Assembly (NCBI RefSeq): GCF_022581195.2
Contig: NC_061460.1
Span: 13,365,501-13,429,500 of the forward strand
DNA: 64,000 nucleotides
Direction: 5' to 3'
Origin: Helicoverpa zea
Taxonomy: Eukaryota; Arthropoda; Insecta; Lepidoptera; Noctuidae
Below, piece by piece: positions 1 to 11,683 of the stretch (positions within the stretch are counted from its first letter, which is position 1; the number at the start of each line of letters is the position of its first letter). The position numbers and the translations under genes are program-made. Below the pieces are notes generated by a model that searched no databases, was not told the origin of the DNA, and was given only the letters and a program-made list of their open reading frames with translations.

Positions 1-557
1 GGGCACGCCGGCGAAGCTGAACTGGCAACCACTCGCGCTACTGGCACCATCGTTTTAACTTACTATAAATACTTTAAACATTTAGGGCCTTACTACAAAA
101 ACTTAAAACCCTGTTTTACACTTGTCTAATAAAATTTTGGCTGCAAAATGAACCATATGTCAACGTCATAATTTGTCATTTTTTTAGACAAGGCATAAAC
201 TGACGTTTAAATGTTTTTGTGGTAAGACGGGTAATATTTATCGTGAATTCAACAGTAACTATGTACTGACTTATGTATCACTAAACTCTCTGCACTCACC
301 AACTCTTCATAATATATGACCAAGGCCGATTTCGGCCACGGCCGCTGTTCTTTGTTTTGGTGATTGTTGGGATTTAAGACCCCAACAAAATATTATGAAA
401 GGCATCAGACTCATACTGACTAAGACCTTATTTCATGTGTATCAGAACGCTTTAACAAGGTCAACTTCCGCAACCTCAGTAGACTGTATTCTAGTACAAA
501 GCATAGGTCCATATCGATGTGTGGTGGAGAGAATAAGACATGCCGTGTTGTGTGCAG

Positions 558-3488
558 GCCGTCGGGCAGCAGCATGGAGCCGGCGCTGGTGTCGGCGTGG
601 CGGGCGCTGGACGTGCGCCCCGCCGCCGACTACCGCCCGCCGCCCGGCCAGGCCGTCTACAGTACGTATCACCTTTTTAATACACACACATAACATGATA
701 AAACGACACCCATGTCACTAACATTTCATTGTTCGGGAAATTCTGTTAATTTCATGTGCATGTCTACGCGTTACAAGACATAATTATACATTTGTAGGCG
801 ATCGTTACTGGACGAGCTAAGACTCGTGGTTATTGCCAGTGACTCTGTAGCGTATCCACAACGAACTGACTTATTGCTGCGACGACAACTGTTGCAAGTG
901 ACACTTTAACACTTTAGGAGTACTCAGAGTATTGTAGGAATGGAGATTGCACTCAGTGCTCCCTGATGAAGAAACATTCTTACATACAGAATTATTGTTT
1001 TGGTACAGAATGAACATTATTCAAAATTCATAAACATGGGAGATGGTAGCATACATTACATGTGCGATAGCTTTGCGTATAGGTATGTTAGTATTGAGCG
1101 TGTTGTTCGGTGTGAGATAGTGACTGTGTGGCGGGGACAGGTCTGGCGCAGCTGGTGTCGGAGCAGTTCGCGTCGGCGGAGGAGCGGCATGCGGGCGCCG
1201 CCGGCAAGCACGACGCCGCACGTGAGTGTTCAGAGCGTGTCGCCGCATGCGGGGGACTCATACATCATCGGCTCATATCATATTATACAAATATTTGCTA
1301 TCGATAACCATTTATTTTTACTCAATTGGTTTTGAACATTAAGGTCCGGTTTCATCGATTACAACTACTACTGGTTTCATTGTATGAATAATGAAAACTT
1401 TATTGGTATACATTTTCTGTCAATTATTTGATAGTTTATGCTATCTGCCAGATAAGGCTTGCTTGTTTTTTTTGGACAGATATTGCCATTTGACCTGTGA
1501 AACCAAAAAGTTTTGACAGGTTATCATAGACTTTACGAGTAACTGGTGGAAGTGGTCATAAATGTTTTACGATTTGTAAATACGAGGTATGTAGTAAAAA
1601 ATGTGTAAGGCCTTGAGTATAAGTGTGTGTGTGTGCAGTAGGCGGGGGCGGTAGCGGCGGCGCGTACGCGGGCCCGCCGCCGCCCACGCTGCTGCGCTGG
1701 AGCGGCGCGCGGCGGTCGCTGGCGCTGGCGGGGCGCTGCTCGCGCGTGCGCCTGTGGGACGCGGCCGCCGAGCTGCTGCTGGCCGACATCGACACGGAGA
1801 GCGAGGCGGCCGCCACGGCGCTGTGGCGCGGCGCGGCGCCCGAGCCGCTGCTGCTGGCGGGCTTCGGCGACGGCGCCGTGCGCGCGTGGGACGAGCGCGC
1901 GCCGCGGCCCACGCACCGCCTGGCGCCGCACGCCGCGCCCGTGCTGGCGGCGCACTGGCGGCCCGACGCGCACGCGCTGCTGACGGGCGCGGCGGACGGC
2001 GAGCTGCGCCTCACGGACACGCGCACGTGGCGCACGGCGCACTCGGCCCGCGCGCCCGCGCCGCTCGCCGCCATCGACGTGCACCCGCTCTGCAACCTCG
2101 TCGCCTGGTGAGCGACCACCGATACGTTCTTTATTTATCTCATCCTTATTCCAATTATTATATTATAAACCTATTGGACACGAAAAGTCGTGGTGTCCTA
2201 GTGGGCAAAGAACCAACCTCTCAAGTATGAGGGCGCGGGTTCGATTCCAGATCAGGCAAGTACCAATGCAACTTTTCTAAGTTTGTATGTACTTTCTAAG
2301 TATATCTTAGACACCAATGACTGTGTTTCGGATGGCACGTTAAACTGTAGGTCCCGGCTGTCATTGAACATCCTTGGCAGTCGTTACGGGTAGACAGAAG
2401 CCAGTAAGTCTGACACCAGGCTAACCAAGGGGTATCGAATTGCTCGGGTAACTGGGTTGAGAAGGTCTGATAGAGACAGTCGCTGCTTGTAAAGCACTGG
2501 TACTCAGCTGAATCCAATTAAACTGGAAGCCGACCCCAACATAGTTGGGAAAAAGGCTCGGAGGATAATGATGGACACGATTTCACATATAACATTCGTT
2601 GTAACTATTCACACGTCACAAATTATTTTTATATCAGCTGTTTCGTATCACATATACTTTAAGATATTCTATGGCGAATTGTTAAAAAAAAATTGCTTAA
2701 TTCATTCAGTGGTTTGGCCACAGGAGTCATTTTTCGTTTTCATAATTTACAACACCATGTGTAAAGCAGAGATAAAGTTAGGAATATCGAATGTTTCGAT
2801 CAATTGATAGCTGTCAGTTTTCAAGGGAAAATTTTTGCTGTTTATAATGATTGACTCATGAATAATGTTATTATTCTCGCATTTTCTATGTACATTGTAA
2901 AAAAAAAAAACATATTAACCAGTATATTAACGTATTTAACTTAATGTGATTAGGTACGAAACACCCGATATAAAACAATACATTCAGAAATGTTTACATT
3001 CAATTAATGAAAACATTGTCAACTACAGCGGTTCAGTGAACCAGAGCATCAGCATCTTCGACCTGCAGGGCAACCTGCTGAACACCATCAAGTTCCACGA
3101 GGGGTTCATGGGCGCGCGCATCGGCCCCGTCTCCTGCCTCACCTTCCATCCGCTCAGGTAACCACGGCACCATATATCTACACAATTATGTATATACTAC
3201 ATGTCCAAATTAATATTATATATGCTATCTACATACTTATGTATAAACCAAATACTAATACTGCGTACTATCTTACATTAAATCCCTTCCTCTCTTCTAT
3301 CTTGCTGTGCCTATCACGGTCCATATCAGTAACAATATTTTTTAAATCTTTCACCTTATGTACATTATGGAATGCAATAAATAATATGAATATGTAAACA
3401 ACAATGTGTGTGTGTGTGCAGATGCGCGATGGGCGTGGGGTCGAAGGACTCGACGGTGTCGGTGTACGTGTCGGAGGCGCGGCGGTGA
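558..3488 (+). CDS. raptor: Raptor, C-terminal exons (WD40 end); 5' part lies outside the window
   Basis: Raptor is the scaffold subunit of TORC1 that presents substrates to the TOR kinase. Five exons join in phase: 558-661, 1141-1221, 1639-2107, 2954-3157 and 3422-3488, about 307 codons. Each intron begins GT and ends AG. The long third exon has WD40-like blades (VRLWD, VRAWDER, LRLTDTRTW). The fourth carries the diagnostic raptor stretch FHEGFMGARIGPVSCLTFHP, and the last ends VGSKDSTVSVYVSEARR-stop, matching the usual raptor C-terminus in layout. Codons are extremely GC-rich. Three of the acceptors follow TG-repeat tracts (for example before 1639 and 3422). The gene enters from the left edge, so N-terminal RNC and HEAT regions are absent here. 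Bases 1-557 look intronic, with no exon I can support. Identification is by remembered family similarity. Confidence 0.9.
2184..2571 (+). mobile_element. tRNA-headed lepidopteran SINE, full-length copy in a raptor intron
   Basis: The element has a tRNA-like head with a box-B-type GGTTCGATTCC and a tail containing gaagccgaccccaac and a short gat-type repeat. It is flanked by a 9-bp direct repeat tggacacga at 2175-2183 and 2572-2580, which I read as the target-site duplication. Three further copies or fragments of the same family occur in the window near 19.3, 22.8 and 30.1 kb. Confidence 0.8.
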
Positions 3489-6400
3489 CCCTCGCTGTAC
3501 AGCCTGGCGCTGCCCTTCCAGTGACCCCGCTAGCCACGCTTCTCTAGTCTCCACAGTGTCGCCGCGACAACACCCCATACCTTTGACTTTATTTGTTCAC
3601 CACGTCACTGGATACTTATTTAGTGTATAGGTAACTTAGGGTTGTGCTACGACTCGATATGAATGACACTCTGATTGTACAATCGTCATTTGTGTCGGCT
3701 TGTGGACGTATGCGCGTGTACCCGACGAAATGTAGATCTAACGGCGTTCGAGTGCACACTACCGCTGTATGCGAACGGTTACAAAACGGACAGTAATAGT
3801 TTAGATAATGGTTATTTTGAGTGAATCATCACTCAAAATAACCAGGTGAGGTTAGATGTTGTATGAAGTCGCGCGGGTGTGAATTCGAACGCCCACGAGA
3901 AAGAATGTTTGGTGCTACGTTATACCGATATTGTAATGTTAATTTATTGTTATGAAGGTCGGCCGCGCTCGGTGTCTGTGGGCTCCTCGCGGACTGAGTG
4001 TCCAGGGAACAACACGTTCTGTGCTCGGCGGGAATAGCGAATCCTATTGTGGGACAGAATACTTGCTTCCTGCGTCTTGCGTACGCTTTTTCTCCATAAT
4101 TGGACGTTGCTTTGTTAGTAATGGGATCAGGAATATGTACTGAATCGATTTTTTTTTTCGAACAAAAATAATAAAATACAGTAGTCCCAGTAGCATCTGG
4201 TCAGCCCCGCTATATTTACTCCGTGGCTTAATCATTTTGCAAATTACATAAACAGCAACATAAGTTCGCCGTGCCTTCTGTGGGAGTCGGATAAATTCAT
4301 GAGAAACATTCTGTATCTTTCGCTAGTTCGCGACAAATATATGTTTCAAATCATGTTATGTATAAATTTTATAGTTTGAATTAGCATATTTTCCCACAGA
4401 CCTGACTTAGTATCGGAAACTTTGTGTACATATTAGGGAGACGTCTGCAAAAAACATGTAATGAACGCACGCAACGCGTTGCAGACGATTTAGCCAAATA
4501 ATACAACAATACATTTACAACAACTATTGTATTATTAATTAAATTATTCACAAAATGTAACGCTTTAAGTAGGTTTGTAATTATGGTGTAAATAAGGTAG
4601 GACGTTATACCAGCTGAGCGGAAGTCGCGTGTGTCAGTCGTGGTCGCACTCGCCGGCGATCACTTGTTGTACCGTGTGGACGTCGCACCACGAGTATCCA
4701 GTCTGATGACGACATGTAGGTGAAGCTAAATCTGACAGCGGGAGCACGTAAAACCACTCACTATACGGTAAAACATGTATCGAAATGGTGGTACGACTAA
4801 TTTTGGGCTTTCCGTTAGATAAAAGTTTTGTTGGGCTATCGTCGAAACATGTGCTTATCTAAAACGAGCACCGCGGAGCGCTCGCGTACAGTTTTGTATG
4901 GATTGACTGCTTTGCCGCGGTTGGGTGTTTTTAATATTTAAACTGGCGCTAGTGACCTCACGAATGTTAGATTTATAGGTCAACTTTAATCAAACGATTT
5001 TTGCTTTGTGAGTTTCAAAAACACTCGACGGCAGCTCTGTGTCTGACGCGTAACTGCAACAGTGGTTTAGCGTAACTTGTTTTGTTGATGCATCTGTAAT
5101 CAATGAGAACACATTTTCGGCTCCGGATAATTAACATTATAAAATGAAATTGACAATGAGATGTTTACTCTTTAAATCGACAAGGTATCGTTATAATGTA
5201 GGGCGCTGGTGATTACGTCACGTGGTTCAGTTCCCCAGTGTCCCGGGGCGGCTGAGCGTTATTGCGCGCAGCCGGCGCTAGAGTAGTCACCCAGGTGTTC
5301 ACGAGGTGCTACATACAACGTTGTCATACAAATTATAACTTAGTTGTTACGTATACACAGCGAGTCCTGCGCCTACTTCGTATTTGTACATATATTAGTA
5401 AGCTTGTTTCTACTTTACGCCGACAATGTGAATATTATATTTTGTTCCAAATGATTTTTGTCTTGTGATTTACAGAAAGTTCCTAAGACTCAATAATTAC
5501 TAGCTGCCATTTTTAATTATATAAGGTTTTGTTCACTACGTAATAAGTTAACGATTTTGTGTTCGTTGTAGTTTAGATTTAATGTAACAAATTATGCCCA
5601 TGTGTCATTCAGAGGATTTTATTTTTGTCACATTTCATATGTGTACCGCAATGACGTGAGGGATACCGGTAGCTATAGTCTTAAGTGATATAACGAGCAT
5701 TTAACTGTAAAGATTAATAGTTTGTAATGTGTTGATTATGTTGACTTTCATTGAACAAATACCTGTAATTGGATTATATTGGATGCATTACAGAATTCAC
5801 TTATGAAATGTGTGGCCATAGAAAACTATAGTTGTAAGCAGTTGTCATCAGTTGTGATCAAACCTCAGCAATGCCGGATGAAACCAGTGCAGGCCTGTAG
5901 CGTTACACTAGCTCGGCCTCCTCCAAATTAGTCAACTTTTTGCTAGACTATCAAGACAGCAAAAAAAAGTATGTATGATCAACAGGAGCCCTACTAGGCT
6001 TGGGTGCAGGGCCCCGTAAAAATTATTTGTTAATCCGGCATTGAAGCTCAGCTATGTCAATATGATGAACAAATAGACAAGTTGCCAATCGGTTGTTAAT
6101 ATATTGAGAACTTGCATTTTGTCTACAAAGTGATTGATTTTTGCTTTTATGTATTACGTATGTAATTTAAATGTACATTTTACATAGTAATAATTGTTGT
6201 TGTTAAAATAAAACATGGTTAAAATTTGATTGTTTAATTTTATGAAACCCGAATTGTATTGTATTATTATAGCATGATAAGTAGTAACTCTATGCTGAGG
6301 AAATGACTTTAATTTCAGCTTGGGATATTCAAACTAATCAAACTTCAAATGTGTGAATATCTTAGGTAGATTAGGTATGGAAACGAATTCCCCTGTTACT

Positions 6401-6525
6401 GTTACTGCCTTTTTTATGGTCCCACTACTGGGCACAGGCCTCCTCTCACACACATTCCTCAATACACAGGGTATTATAAAACAGTTATAAATCAAACCTG
6501 TATTCAGTGGTAAAACTTTATTTAA
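3489..6525 (+). other. Raptor 3' flank, probable long 3' UTR and spacer
   Basis: No coding region is convincing over these 3 kb. The composition is mixed, with AATAAA-type signals near 4168 and 6207, so the raptor transcript could end at either. A perfect hairpin lies at 3809-3844. Near 6418-6460 there is a short fragment of a common lepidopteran repeat (cccactactgggcacaggcc). The rest shows nothing I recognise. Confidence 0.5.
3809..3844 (+). other. Perfect 16-bp hairpin in the raptor 3' flank
   Basis: Bases 3809-3824 (tggttattttgagtga) are exactly complementary to 3829-3844, leaving a 4-base loop atca. The stem lies about 320 bases after the raptor stop codon, so it would be in the mRNA if the 3' UTR is long. 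It has no tract of T after it. It could be a regulatory RNA fold or the remains of a small inverted-repeat element. Confidence 0.6.
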
Positions 6526-7059
6526 TCAGTGAGTCACAAAATTTTTAGTGACCATTCTGCTGACAATAACATCTGTTAAATCTTGATGTGTTGGTATGTC
6601 TTTCAACTTGTAAATATTCTTCAGATTCTTCAAGCATGTAAATCCTTTCAAGTCACTCATAGGCAACATTTCACCTTCAATTTGTGGTAAAATGTCTTTA
6701 CTAGCATCCGATTGATCAGTGACTAAAAAACAAATTAACAGGTTTGGATCCTTCTCTATCCCAAACCTTGTCAGACTCTGAGTAATGTTCCTTGTCAGTG
6801 ACAAATTGTACAATATTTCAGAAAATACTGTTTTAGTCACTAAGGCTCCTTGCTTTTCAGATAAAACAGCCCTATTAGCTGCTACAGCTACCTGGAACGG
6901 CTCTATGATCAAATTAGGCTTTATGGCAGCACAGTTCCAAACACCCTGAATTATATTACTTCTAATAACCTCCAAATTTTGAATATTTTGGAATAGATAC
7001 ATCTTCAGTAAAGTATTTGTTTCTGGATCTAATTCAACAACATACGGCTTGGGCTCCAT
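6526..7059 (-). CDS. Tprkb: TPRKB / Cgi121 subunit of the KEOPS (EKC) complex
   Basis: A single-exon 177-residue protein starting at an ATG at 7059. It matches the CGI-121/TPRKB family in length (human is about 175) and arrangement: an N-terminal LDPETNTLLKMYLFQNIQN segment, a central FQVAVAANRAVLSEKQG segment and a C-terminal half with DPNLLICFLV. In the KEOPS complex this subunit binds PRPK/Bud32 and helps t6A modification of tRNAs that read ANN codons. Codon use is AT-rich, unlike raptor next door. The copia element begins 265 bases upstream of its start codon, so the proximal promoter sits between the ATG and the retrotransposon. Confidence 0.94.
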   Translation of the reverse strand: MEPKPYVVELDPETNTLLKMYLFQNIQNLEVIRSNIIQGVWNCAAIKPNLIIEPFQVAVAANRAVLSEKQGALVTKTVFSEILYNLSLTRNITQSLTRFGIEKDPNLLICFLVTDQSDASKDILPQIEGEMLPMSDLKGFTCLKNLKNIYKLKDIPTHQDLTDVIVSRMVTKNFVTH

Positions 7060-7323
7060 TTTTTATCTGGAATTAGAGACAAATATCACTTTAAATATTT
7101 TATCTAATAATGCTTTTTTTCACACATGAAAGTGAAAATGCAATAAGCCAATAAGAATGCTGTTATTCTTTCTAATGTCAGAGGAAGTTTATTTACATTA
7201 TGTTAGGATTGTGTTATCATTTATTTTCTATACTTATTATCGTTTATTGTTAGGATGAACTTGTATAGTAGTAAATACTTTATTCTTCTACAACCACATT
7301 AAAATATCACCGTATTAATAAGT

Positions 7324-7540
7324 TATTATTGTATGTACAACCTCTTTGGTTAGGTATGTACATAGCCGAAAAATTGATAGAAGTGTGTTAAAAAAAAATG
7401 AAATGTTGTTGTTGTAAAAAGCTTGTTATGTGTGAATTTATAAATTAAATATATAATTGGACTCTCTTGAAGACTTTAAGACTTTTAGTATCCATTTGAC
7501 GTCGGAGGATTTTTATTCCACAAATTACGCATCTGCATTA
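7324..7540 (+). repeat. 5' LTR of the copia element
   Basis: It contains an AT-rich tataaattaaatata stretch near 7440 that could serve as the promoter TATA region. It is identical to the 3' LTR apart from the length of one A-run (9 versus 10). Confidence 0.95.
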
Positions 7541-7553
7541 GGTTACGGGCCAG
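7541..7553 (+). other. Minus-strand primer-binding site (internal tRNA-iMet type)
   Basis: The sequence ggttacgggccag directly abuts the 5' LTR. It resembles the primer site of Drosophila copia, which pairs with an internal part of initiator methionine tRNA rather than its 3' end. The match GGTTAYGGGCC is from memory of copia. Confidence 0.7.
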
Positions 7554-7574
7554 CGGAAAATCTTTCCCGTCAAT

Positions 7575-10500
7575 ATGGAAAATTTTACTACTAAAATTCA
7601 AATCGGTCAGCTCAAAGGCAGTGAAAATTGGGCTACATGGAAGTATAAAGTTTCCGTCATGTTGCGTGGCACAGAAGGCGCCATGGAGGCAGCAGAAGGA
7701 AAGCTTCGGAAGCCGATTTTAGGAACAGGCGATGGTGCAGTGATGGCCTATAACTCAGAGTTATTGAAGTATAGGAAGGCAGACAGCAACGCCCTGCTCA
7801 TAATGACCAGTAACATGACCGAAGAGACGCTGATGAAAGTCATGAGGTTCGAGACAGCACAGGAAGTCTGGGAGGAACTTCATAGATTATTTGATGGACA
7901 GTCCGAAGATCGCGCATACACGTTATGCATGCAGTTTTTCAGCTATAAAAATAGTTCAGAGGATGTGTCGACAATGATGTCAAAACTGAAGAACATCTGG
8001 AACAATTTGAATGCTGAAATTTTGAAGACTGATCCCAATATGAAGTTACCAGATATGTTTTTGATTTGTAAAATTTTGGATTCCCTCGACGACAAATTTT
8101 TTAACTTCAAATCCAGCTGGATGCTGTTGAACAAACAGGAGAGGACCATAGACACACTAACAGCACAACTCTGTGGGTACGAGAGGGCACTTAGTAATCA
8201 TAATGAAGAGACTGAAGAAGTGCTCGCCTCTACCTCTAAGCCGCAGCTAAAAATAAAATCCAGAGACGAGAATTTGAGGTGTAGGTACTGTTCACAAAAG
8301 GGACACCGCATCAAGAACTGCAAGCAGTGGATCCAAGATGGCAGACCGAAGAAACCACCTTCACAGTCTACGTCGACGAAGCAGCAAGTGCAGAATATTA
8401 CGCTAATGATATATACTTGCTCAGAGGATAAAGATGCAGAACATTGGTATGTGGACAATGGTGCCACAACTCACGTAACCAATAGGGAAGATATATTCAT
8501 AAATTATGAGGACTTTGGGTCGAACCACACCGTAACGACGGCAGACGGCACCGTAGTTCCTGCAAAAGGGAAAGGGTCTGTGGTGGTTGAAACAAATGTT
8601 AACGGCAAAATTATGAAGCTTACCCTAAGTGATGTCTGGTACGTGCCTAAACTAACGAAAAATCTGCTATCTATGCTAGCTGCACAGGACAAACTGCGAA
8701 ACAGTACATTTATTTCCACAACTAAAGAGTGCAGATTGGAATTAAATGGTCAGGTTATTGCAGTAGGTAACAGGGAACATAATGGTGGACTGTATAAGTT
8801 ACAGATGAAGACAGTTCTACCGAGTAAACCTGTACAAATTAATGCTGTTGATCCATCATGCTTACTCCAGCTATATCATGAGAGGTTTGGTCACCAGAAC
8901 AAGAAGTACATTAAAGATCTTGTTAAGAGGGAACTGGGGATTAATCTAAATCTAGAGAGTGATATACAGTGCGAAGGATGCATCTATGGTAAAGCACAGC
9001 GACTGAAGTTTGGCAAGAGAGAAAGAGCTAATATGCCTGGAGAGCTGGTACACGCTGATATATGCGGACCATTCCCGGAGAGCTATGGCAAACATCTCTA
9101 TTTTGTTCTTTTTAAGGATGATTACTCCGCGTTTCGTCACGTTTTCTTCATTCGCAACAAAAGTGAAGTAAAGGACAAGCTTAGTCAATTCTTAAAAGAA
9201 GCTAAAAACGCTGGACATACAGTTAGAACATTATTGAGCGATAATGGTGGAGAGTTCGACAATAAAGCTGTTCGAGATATTCTTCACAAGCAGGGAATAA
9301 TCCAGCGACTCACGATGCCATACACCCCTGAGCAAAATGGGTGCGCAGAACGAGAAAACAGGACTTTAGTAGAAACCGCTCGATCATACATGCACTCAGG
9401 ACAGGAGTTTCCACAAGCCTTGTGGGCAGAGCTTATTAATACAGCTGCTTACGTTCTCAATCGCACTGGACCCACTAGGGAAGCAGGGAAAGTACCGTAT
9501 GAGCTTTGGCATAACAAGAAGCCTAAGATCTCTCACTTGCGTGTAATTGGTAGTGAATGTTACTTCCACATTCCTAAGCAGAAAAGGAAGAAGCTACAGA
9601 AGAAAGCTATTAAGGGCAGACTTATTGGATACGATAACGACGATGGGTATCGCATCTGGAATGGAAAAAAGACCGAAAGATCTAGAGATGTCATATTTAG
9701 TCCAAGCATCGAATTGAAAATCCCAACTGCATTGCCAAGTCTTCAAGAAGAAATGAATTTACCACCAATTAATGAACCAAGTAGCAGTGAGACAGAGGGA
9801 GATTTCGATCTGATAGACACAGAGGGAGTGATCTTATCGGAACATGTTCCAACCCAGATAAGTTCACCAATAAGAGAACCAGAAACTTGTGATAATGAGT
9901 CTAATGAACATGCTCTAGAGGGAGAGTATGATACAGCTACCAATGACGAGGCTGTATCAGGAGATCATGTTCATGATGCTTCAGAAGCAGATCAAGCAGA
10001 AGAGTTCATTGATGCTCAAGAGGAGATAAGGGAACCTGAAGTTCACAGGTATAATTTGAGAGACAGGTCAACCCTTAGACCTCCACAGCGGATGAAGGAT
10101 TATATCTGCCTCATTGACTCTGATCATTTTCCTGAGTCTTACGAAGAAGCCTTGGGAAGAGAAGACAGAGATGAGTGGCTGAAGGCATTAAACGCAGAAA
10201 TGAGATCGCTATTGGAAAACAATGTATGGAGTCTATGTGAACTACCGCCCAACAGAAAAGCACTACCATGTAAATGGATATTCAGAATAAAAAGAAATCC
10301 AGATGGTTCTATTGAAAAATATAAGGCGCGGTTAGTTGTAAAAGGCTTTAAACAGAAGAAAGGTTTGGACTATGACCAAACTTTTAGCCCCGTTGCTAGA
10401 CATGCTACAATTCGAGCACTTTTGAGTGTTAGTGCTCAAGAAAAACTACATATTGTTCAGTTTGATGTAGCCACTGCGTTCCTAAATGGACGATTGACGG

Positions 10501-11651
10501 AGGACATTTTTATGAAGCAACCAGATGGTTATGGTGATGGTTCCAAGAAAGTGTGTCGTCTAAATCGCAGTCTGTATGGCTTAAAACAAGCACCAAGGTG
10601 CTGGAACAGCTGTTTTGAGGACATAGTACTAGAGATGGGCTTCAAACAGAGTGATGGTGATTGTTGTCTCTTCACTAAGAAAATTGGACAGAAGAAAATT
10701 CTGATCACTCTGTATGTTGATGACGGTTTAGTCGCTGCTACAGACGCAGAGTTGGCGAATGGCTTTCTAGAAGATCTGAAAAGGAAATTAAAGATCACAG
10801 TCAAACCAGCTTCATATTATTTAGGCCTTCAAATTAAGACCGCAAGTGACGGTTCTATAACCATCAATCAAGAAGCATATTTAAAGAAGATATTAGAGCG
10901 TTTTGGGATGGTTGACTGCAATCCAGTCTCTACTCCTATAGAGAAAGAAGGTATTCAGTCAGGGAAAGTGGTCCCTGCAGAAGAACAAAAGAAGTTTCCC
11001 TATAGAGAAGCAGTCGGCGCCCTCGCTTATTTGATGGTAGGCACTCGTCCCGATATCGCTTATGCGGTGGGAGTAGCCTCTCGTAAGCTAGAAAATCCTA
11101 CAAAGGAAGACTGGAACACAGTTAAAAGAATATTCCGGTACCTGAAGGGGACAATCTCTCTCGGATTGACATATGGAAGTGAGCCTAAACAGCTAATAGG
11201 CTACAGTGATGCTGATCACGGAGGAGACTCTACAACTGGAAGATCAACTACTGGCGTAGTATGTTTGTACGCTGGTGCTGCTGTGTCTTGGCTTAGTCAA
11301 CGACAAGCCACAGTTGCTATATCCACAACAGAAGCGGAGATAGTGGCTGCTAGTGAAGCTGCTAGAGAACTAGTATGGCTGCAAAGAATTTTTGCAGATA
11401 TGACAGATCTAGAAGAGATACCTGTCCTTAAAGTGGATAATGAGGCCGCTATAAGATTAGCTCACAACCCAGAATTCCATAAGAGGACAAAACACATCCG
11501 TACTAGACACTTCTTTGTGAGAGAAATGGTGCAAGAAGGAACTCTAACTGTTGTGAAGACAACTTCAACAGATCAGCTGGCTGATGTGTTTACCAAGGCA
11601 GTTCCCAGACCTCGGCTCGTGGATTTGCGAGAAAGGATTGGGATGCATTAG
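7575..11651 (+). CDS. Copia-type Gag-Pol polyprotein, intact
   Basis: A 1358-residue uninterrupted frame starts at ATG 7575. Gag occupies roughly the first 260 residues and ends in a CCHC zinc knuckle (CRYCSQKGHRIKNC, about 236-249). The protease motif is WYVDNGATTHVT (about 291), with DNG in place of the common DSG. Integrase has the H-H-C-C pre-domain (HERFGHQ...CEGCIYGK) and the D, D, E triad near residues 495, 556 and 592. Reverse transcriptase has YVDDGL near 1047. RNase H has YSDADHGG near 1210 and TTEAEIVA. The integrase-before-RT order is the hallmark of copia/Ty1. Gag and Pol are in a single frame, as in Drosophila copia, so no frameshift is needed. Confidence 0.97.
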   Translation: MENFTTKIQIGQLKGSENWATWKYKVSVMLRGTEGAMEAAEGKLRKPILGTGDGAVMAYNSELLKYRKADSNALLIMTSNMTEETLMKVMRFETAQEVWEELHRLFDGQSEDRAYTLCMQFFSYKNSSEDVSTMMSKLKNIWNNLNAEILKTDPNMKLPDMFLICKILDSLDDKFFNFKSSWMLLNKQERTIDTLTAQLCGYERALSNHNEETEEVLASTSKPQLKIKSRDENLRCRYCSQKGHRIKNCKQWIQDGRPKKPPSQSTSTKQQVQNITLMIYTCSEDKDAEHWYVDNGATTHVTNREDIFINYEDFGSNHTVTTADGTVVPAKGKGSVVVETNVNGKIMKLTLSDVWYVPKLTKNLLSMLAAQDKLRNSTFISTTKECRLELNGQVIAVGNREHNGGLYKLQMKTVLPSKPVQINAVDPSCLLQLYHERFGHQNKKYIKDLVKRELGINLNLESDIQCEGCIYGKAQRLKFGKRERANMPGELVHADICGPFPESYGKHLYFVLFKDDYSAFRHVFFIRNKSEVKDKLSQFLKEAKNAGHTVRTLLSDNGGEFDNKAVRDILHKQGIIQRLTMPYTPEQNGCAERENRTLVETARSYMHSGQEFPQALWAELINTAAYVLNRTGPTREAGKVPYELWHNKKPKISHLRVIGSECYFHIPKQKRKKLQKKAIKGRLIGYDNDDGYRIWNGKKTERSRDVIFSPSIELKIPTALPSLQEEMNLPPINEPSSSETEGDFDLIDTEGVILSEHVPTQISSPIREPETCDNESNEHALEGEYDTATNDEAVSGDHVHDASEADQAEEFIDAQEEIREPEVHRYNLRDRSTLRPPQRMKDYICLIDSDHFPESYEEALGREDRDEWLKALNAEMRSLLENNVWSLCELPPNRKALPCKWIFRIKRNPDGSIEKYKARLVVKGFKQKKGLDYDQTFSPVARHATIRALLSVSAQEKLHIVQFDVATAFLNGRLTEDIFMKQPDGYGDGSKKVCRLNRSLYGLKQAPRCWNSCFEDIVLEMGFKQSDGDCCLFTKKIGQKKILITLYVDDGLVAATDAELANGFLEDLKRKLKITVKPASYYLGLQIKTASDGSITINQEAYLKKILERFGMVDCNPVSTPIEKEGIQSGKVVPAEEQKKFPYREAVGALAYLMVGTRPDIAYAVGVASRKLENPTKEDWNTVKRIFRYLKGTISLGLTYGSEPKQLIGYSDADHGGDSTTGRSTTGVVCLYAGAAVSWLSQRQATVAISTTEAEIVAASEAARELVWLQRIFADMTDLEEIPVLKVDNEAAIRLAHNPEFHKRTKHIRTRHFFVREMVQEGTLTVVKTTSTDQLADVFTKAVPRPRLVDLRERIGMH

Positions 11652-11683
11652 GCATCCGAATACTTCTCATCAATTAGGGAAAG

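Noticed and set aside
1533..2230. Long arginine/alanine-rich frames antisense or shifted over the raptor WD40 exon
   Set aside because: They are shadows of a GC-rich exon. Only one frame continues through the splice sites.
2184..2571. A functional tRNA gene
   Set aside because: The box-B-like sequence belongs to a SINE head. No complete cloverleaf is formed, and copies with target duplications occur elsewhere.
4441..4490. Inverted repeat cgtctgcaa...ttgcagacg as a regulatory hairpin
   Set aside because: Only nine bases pair, across a spacer of about 30. This is within chance expectation.
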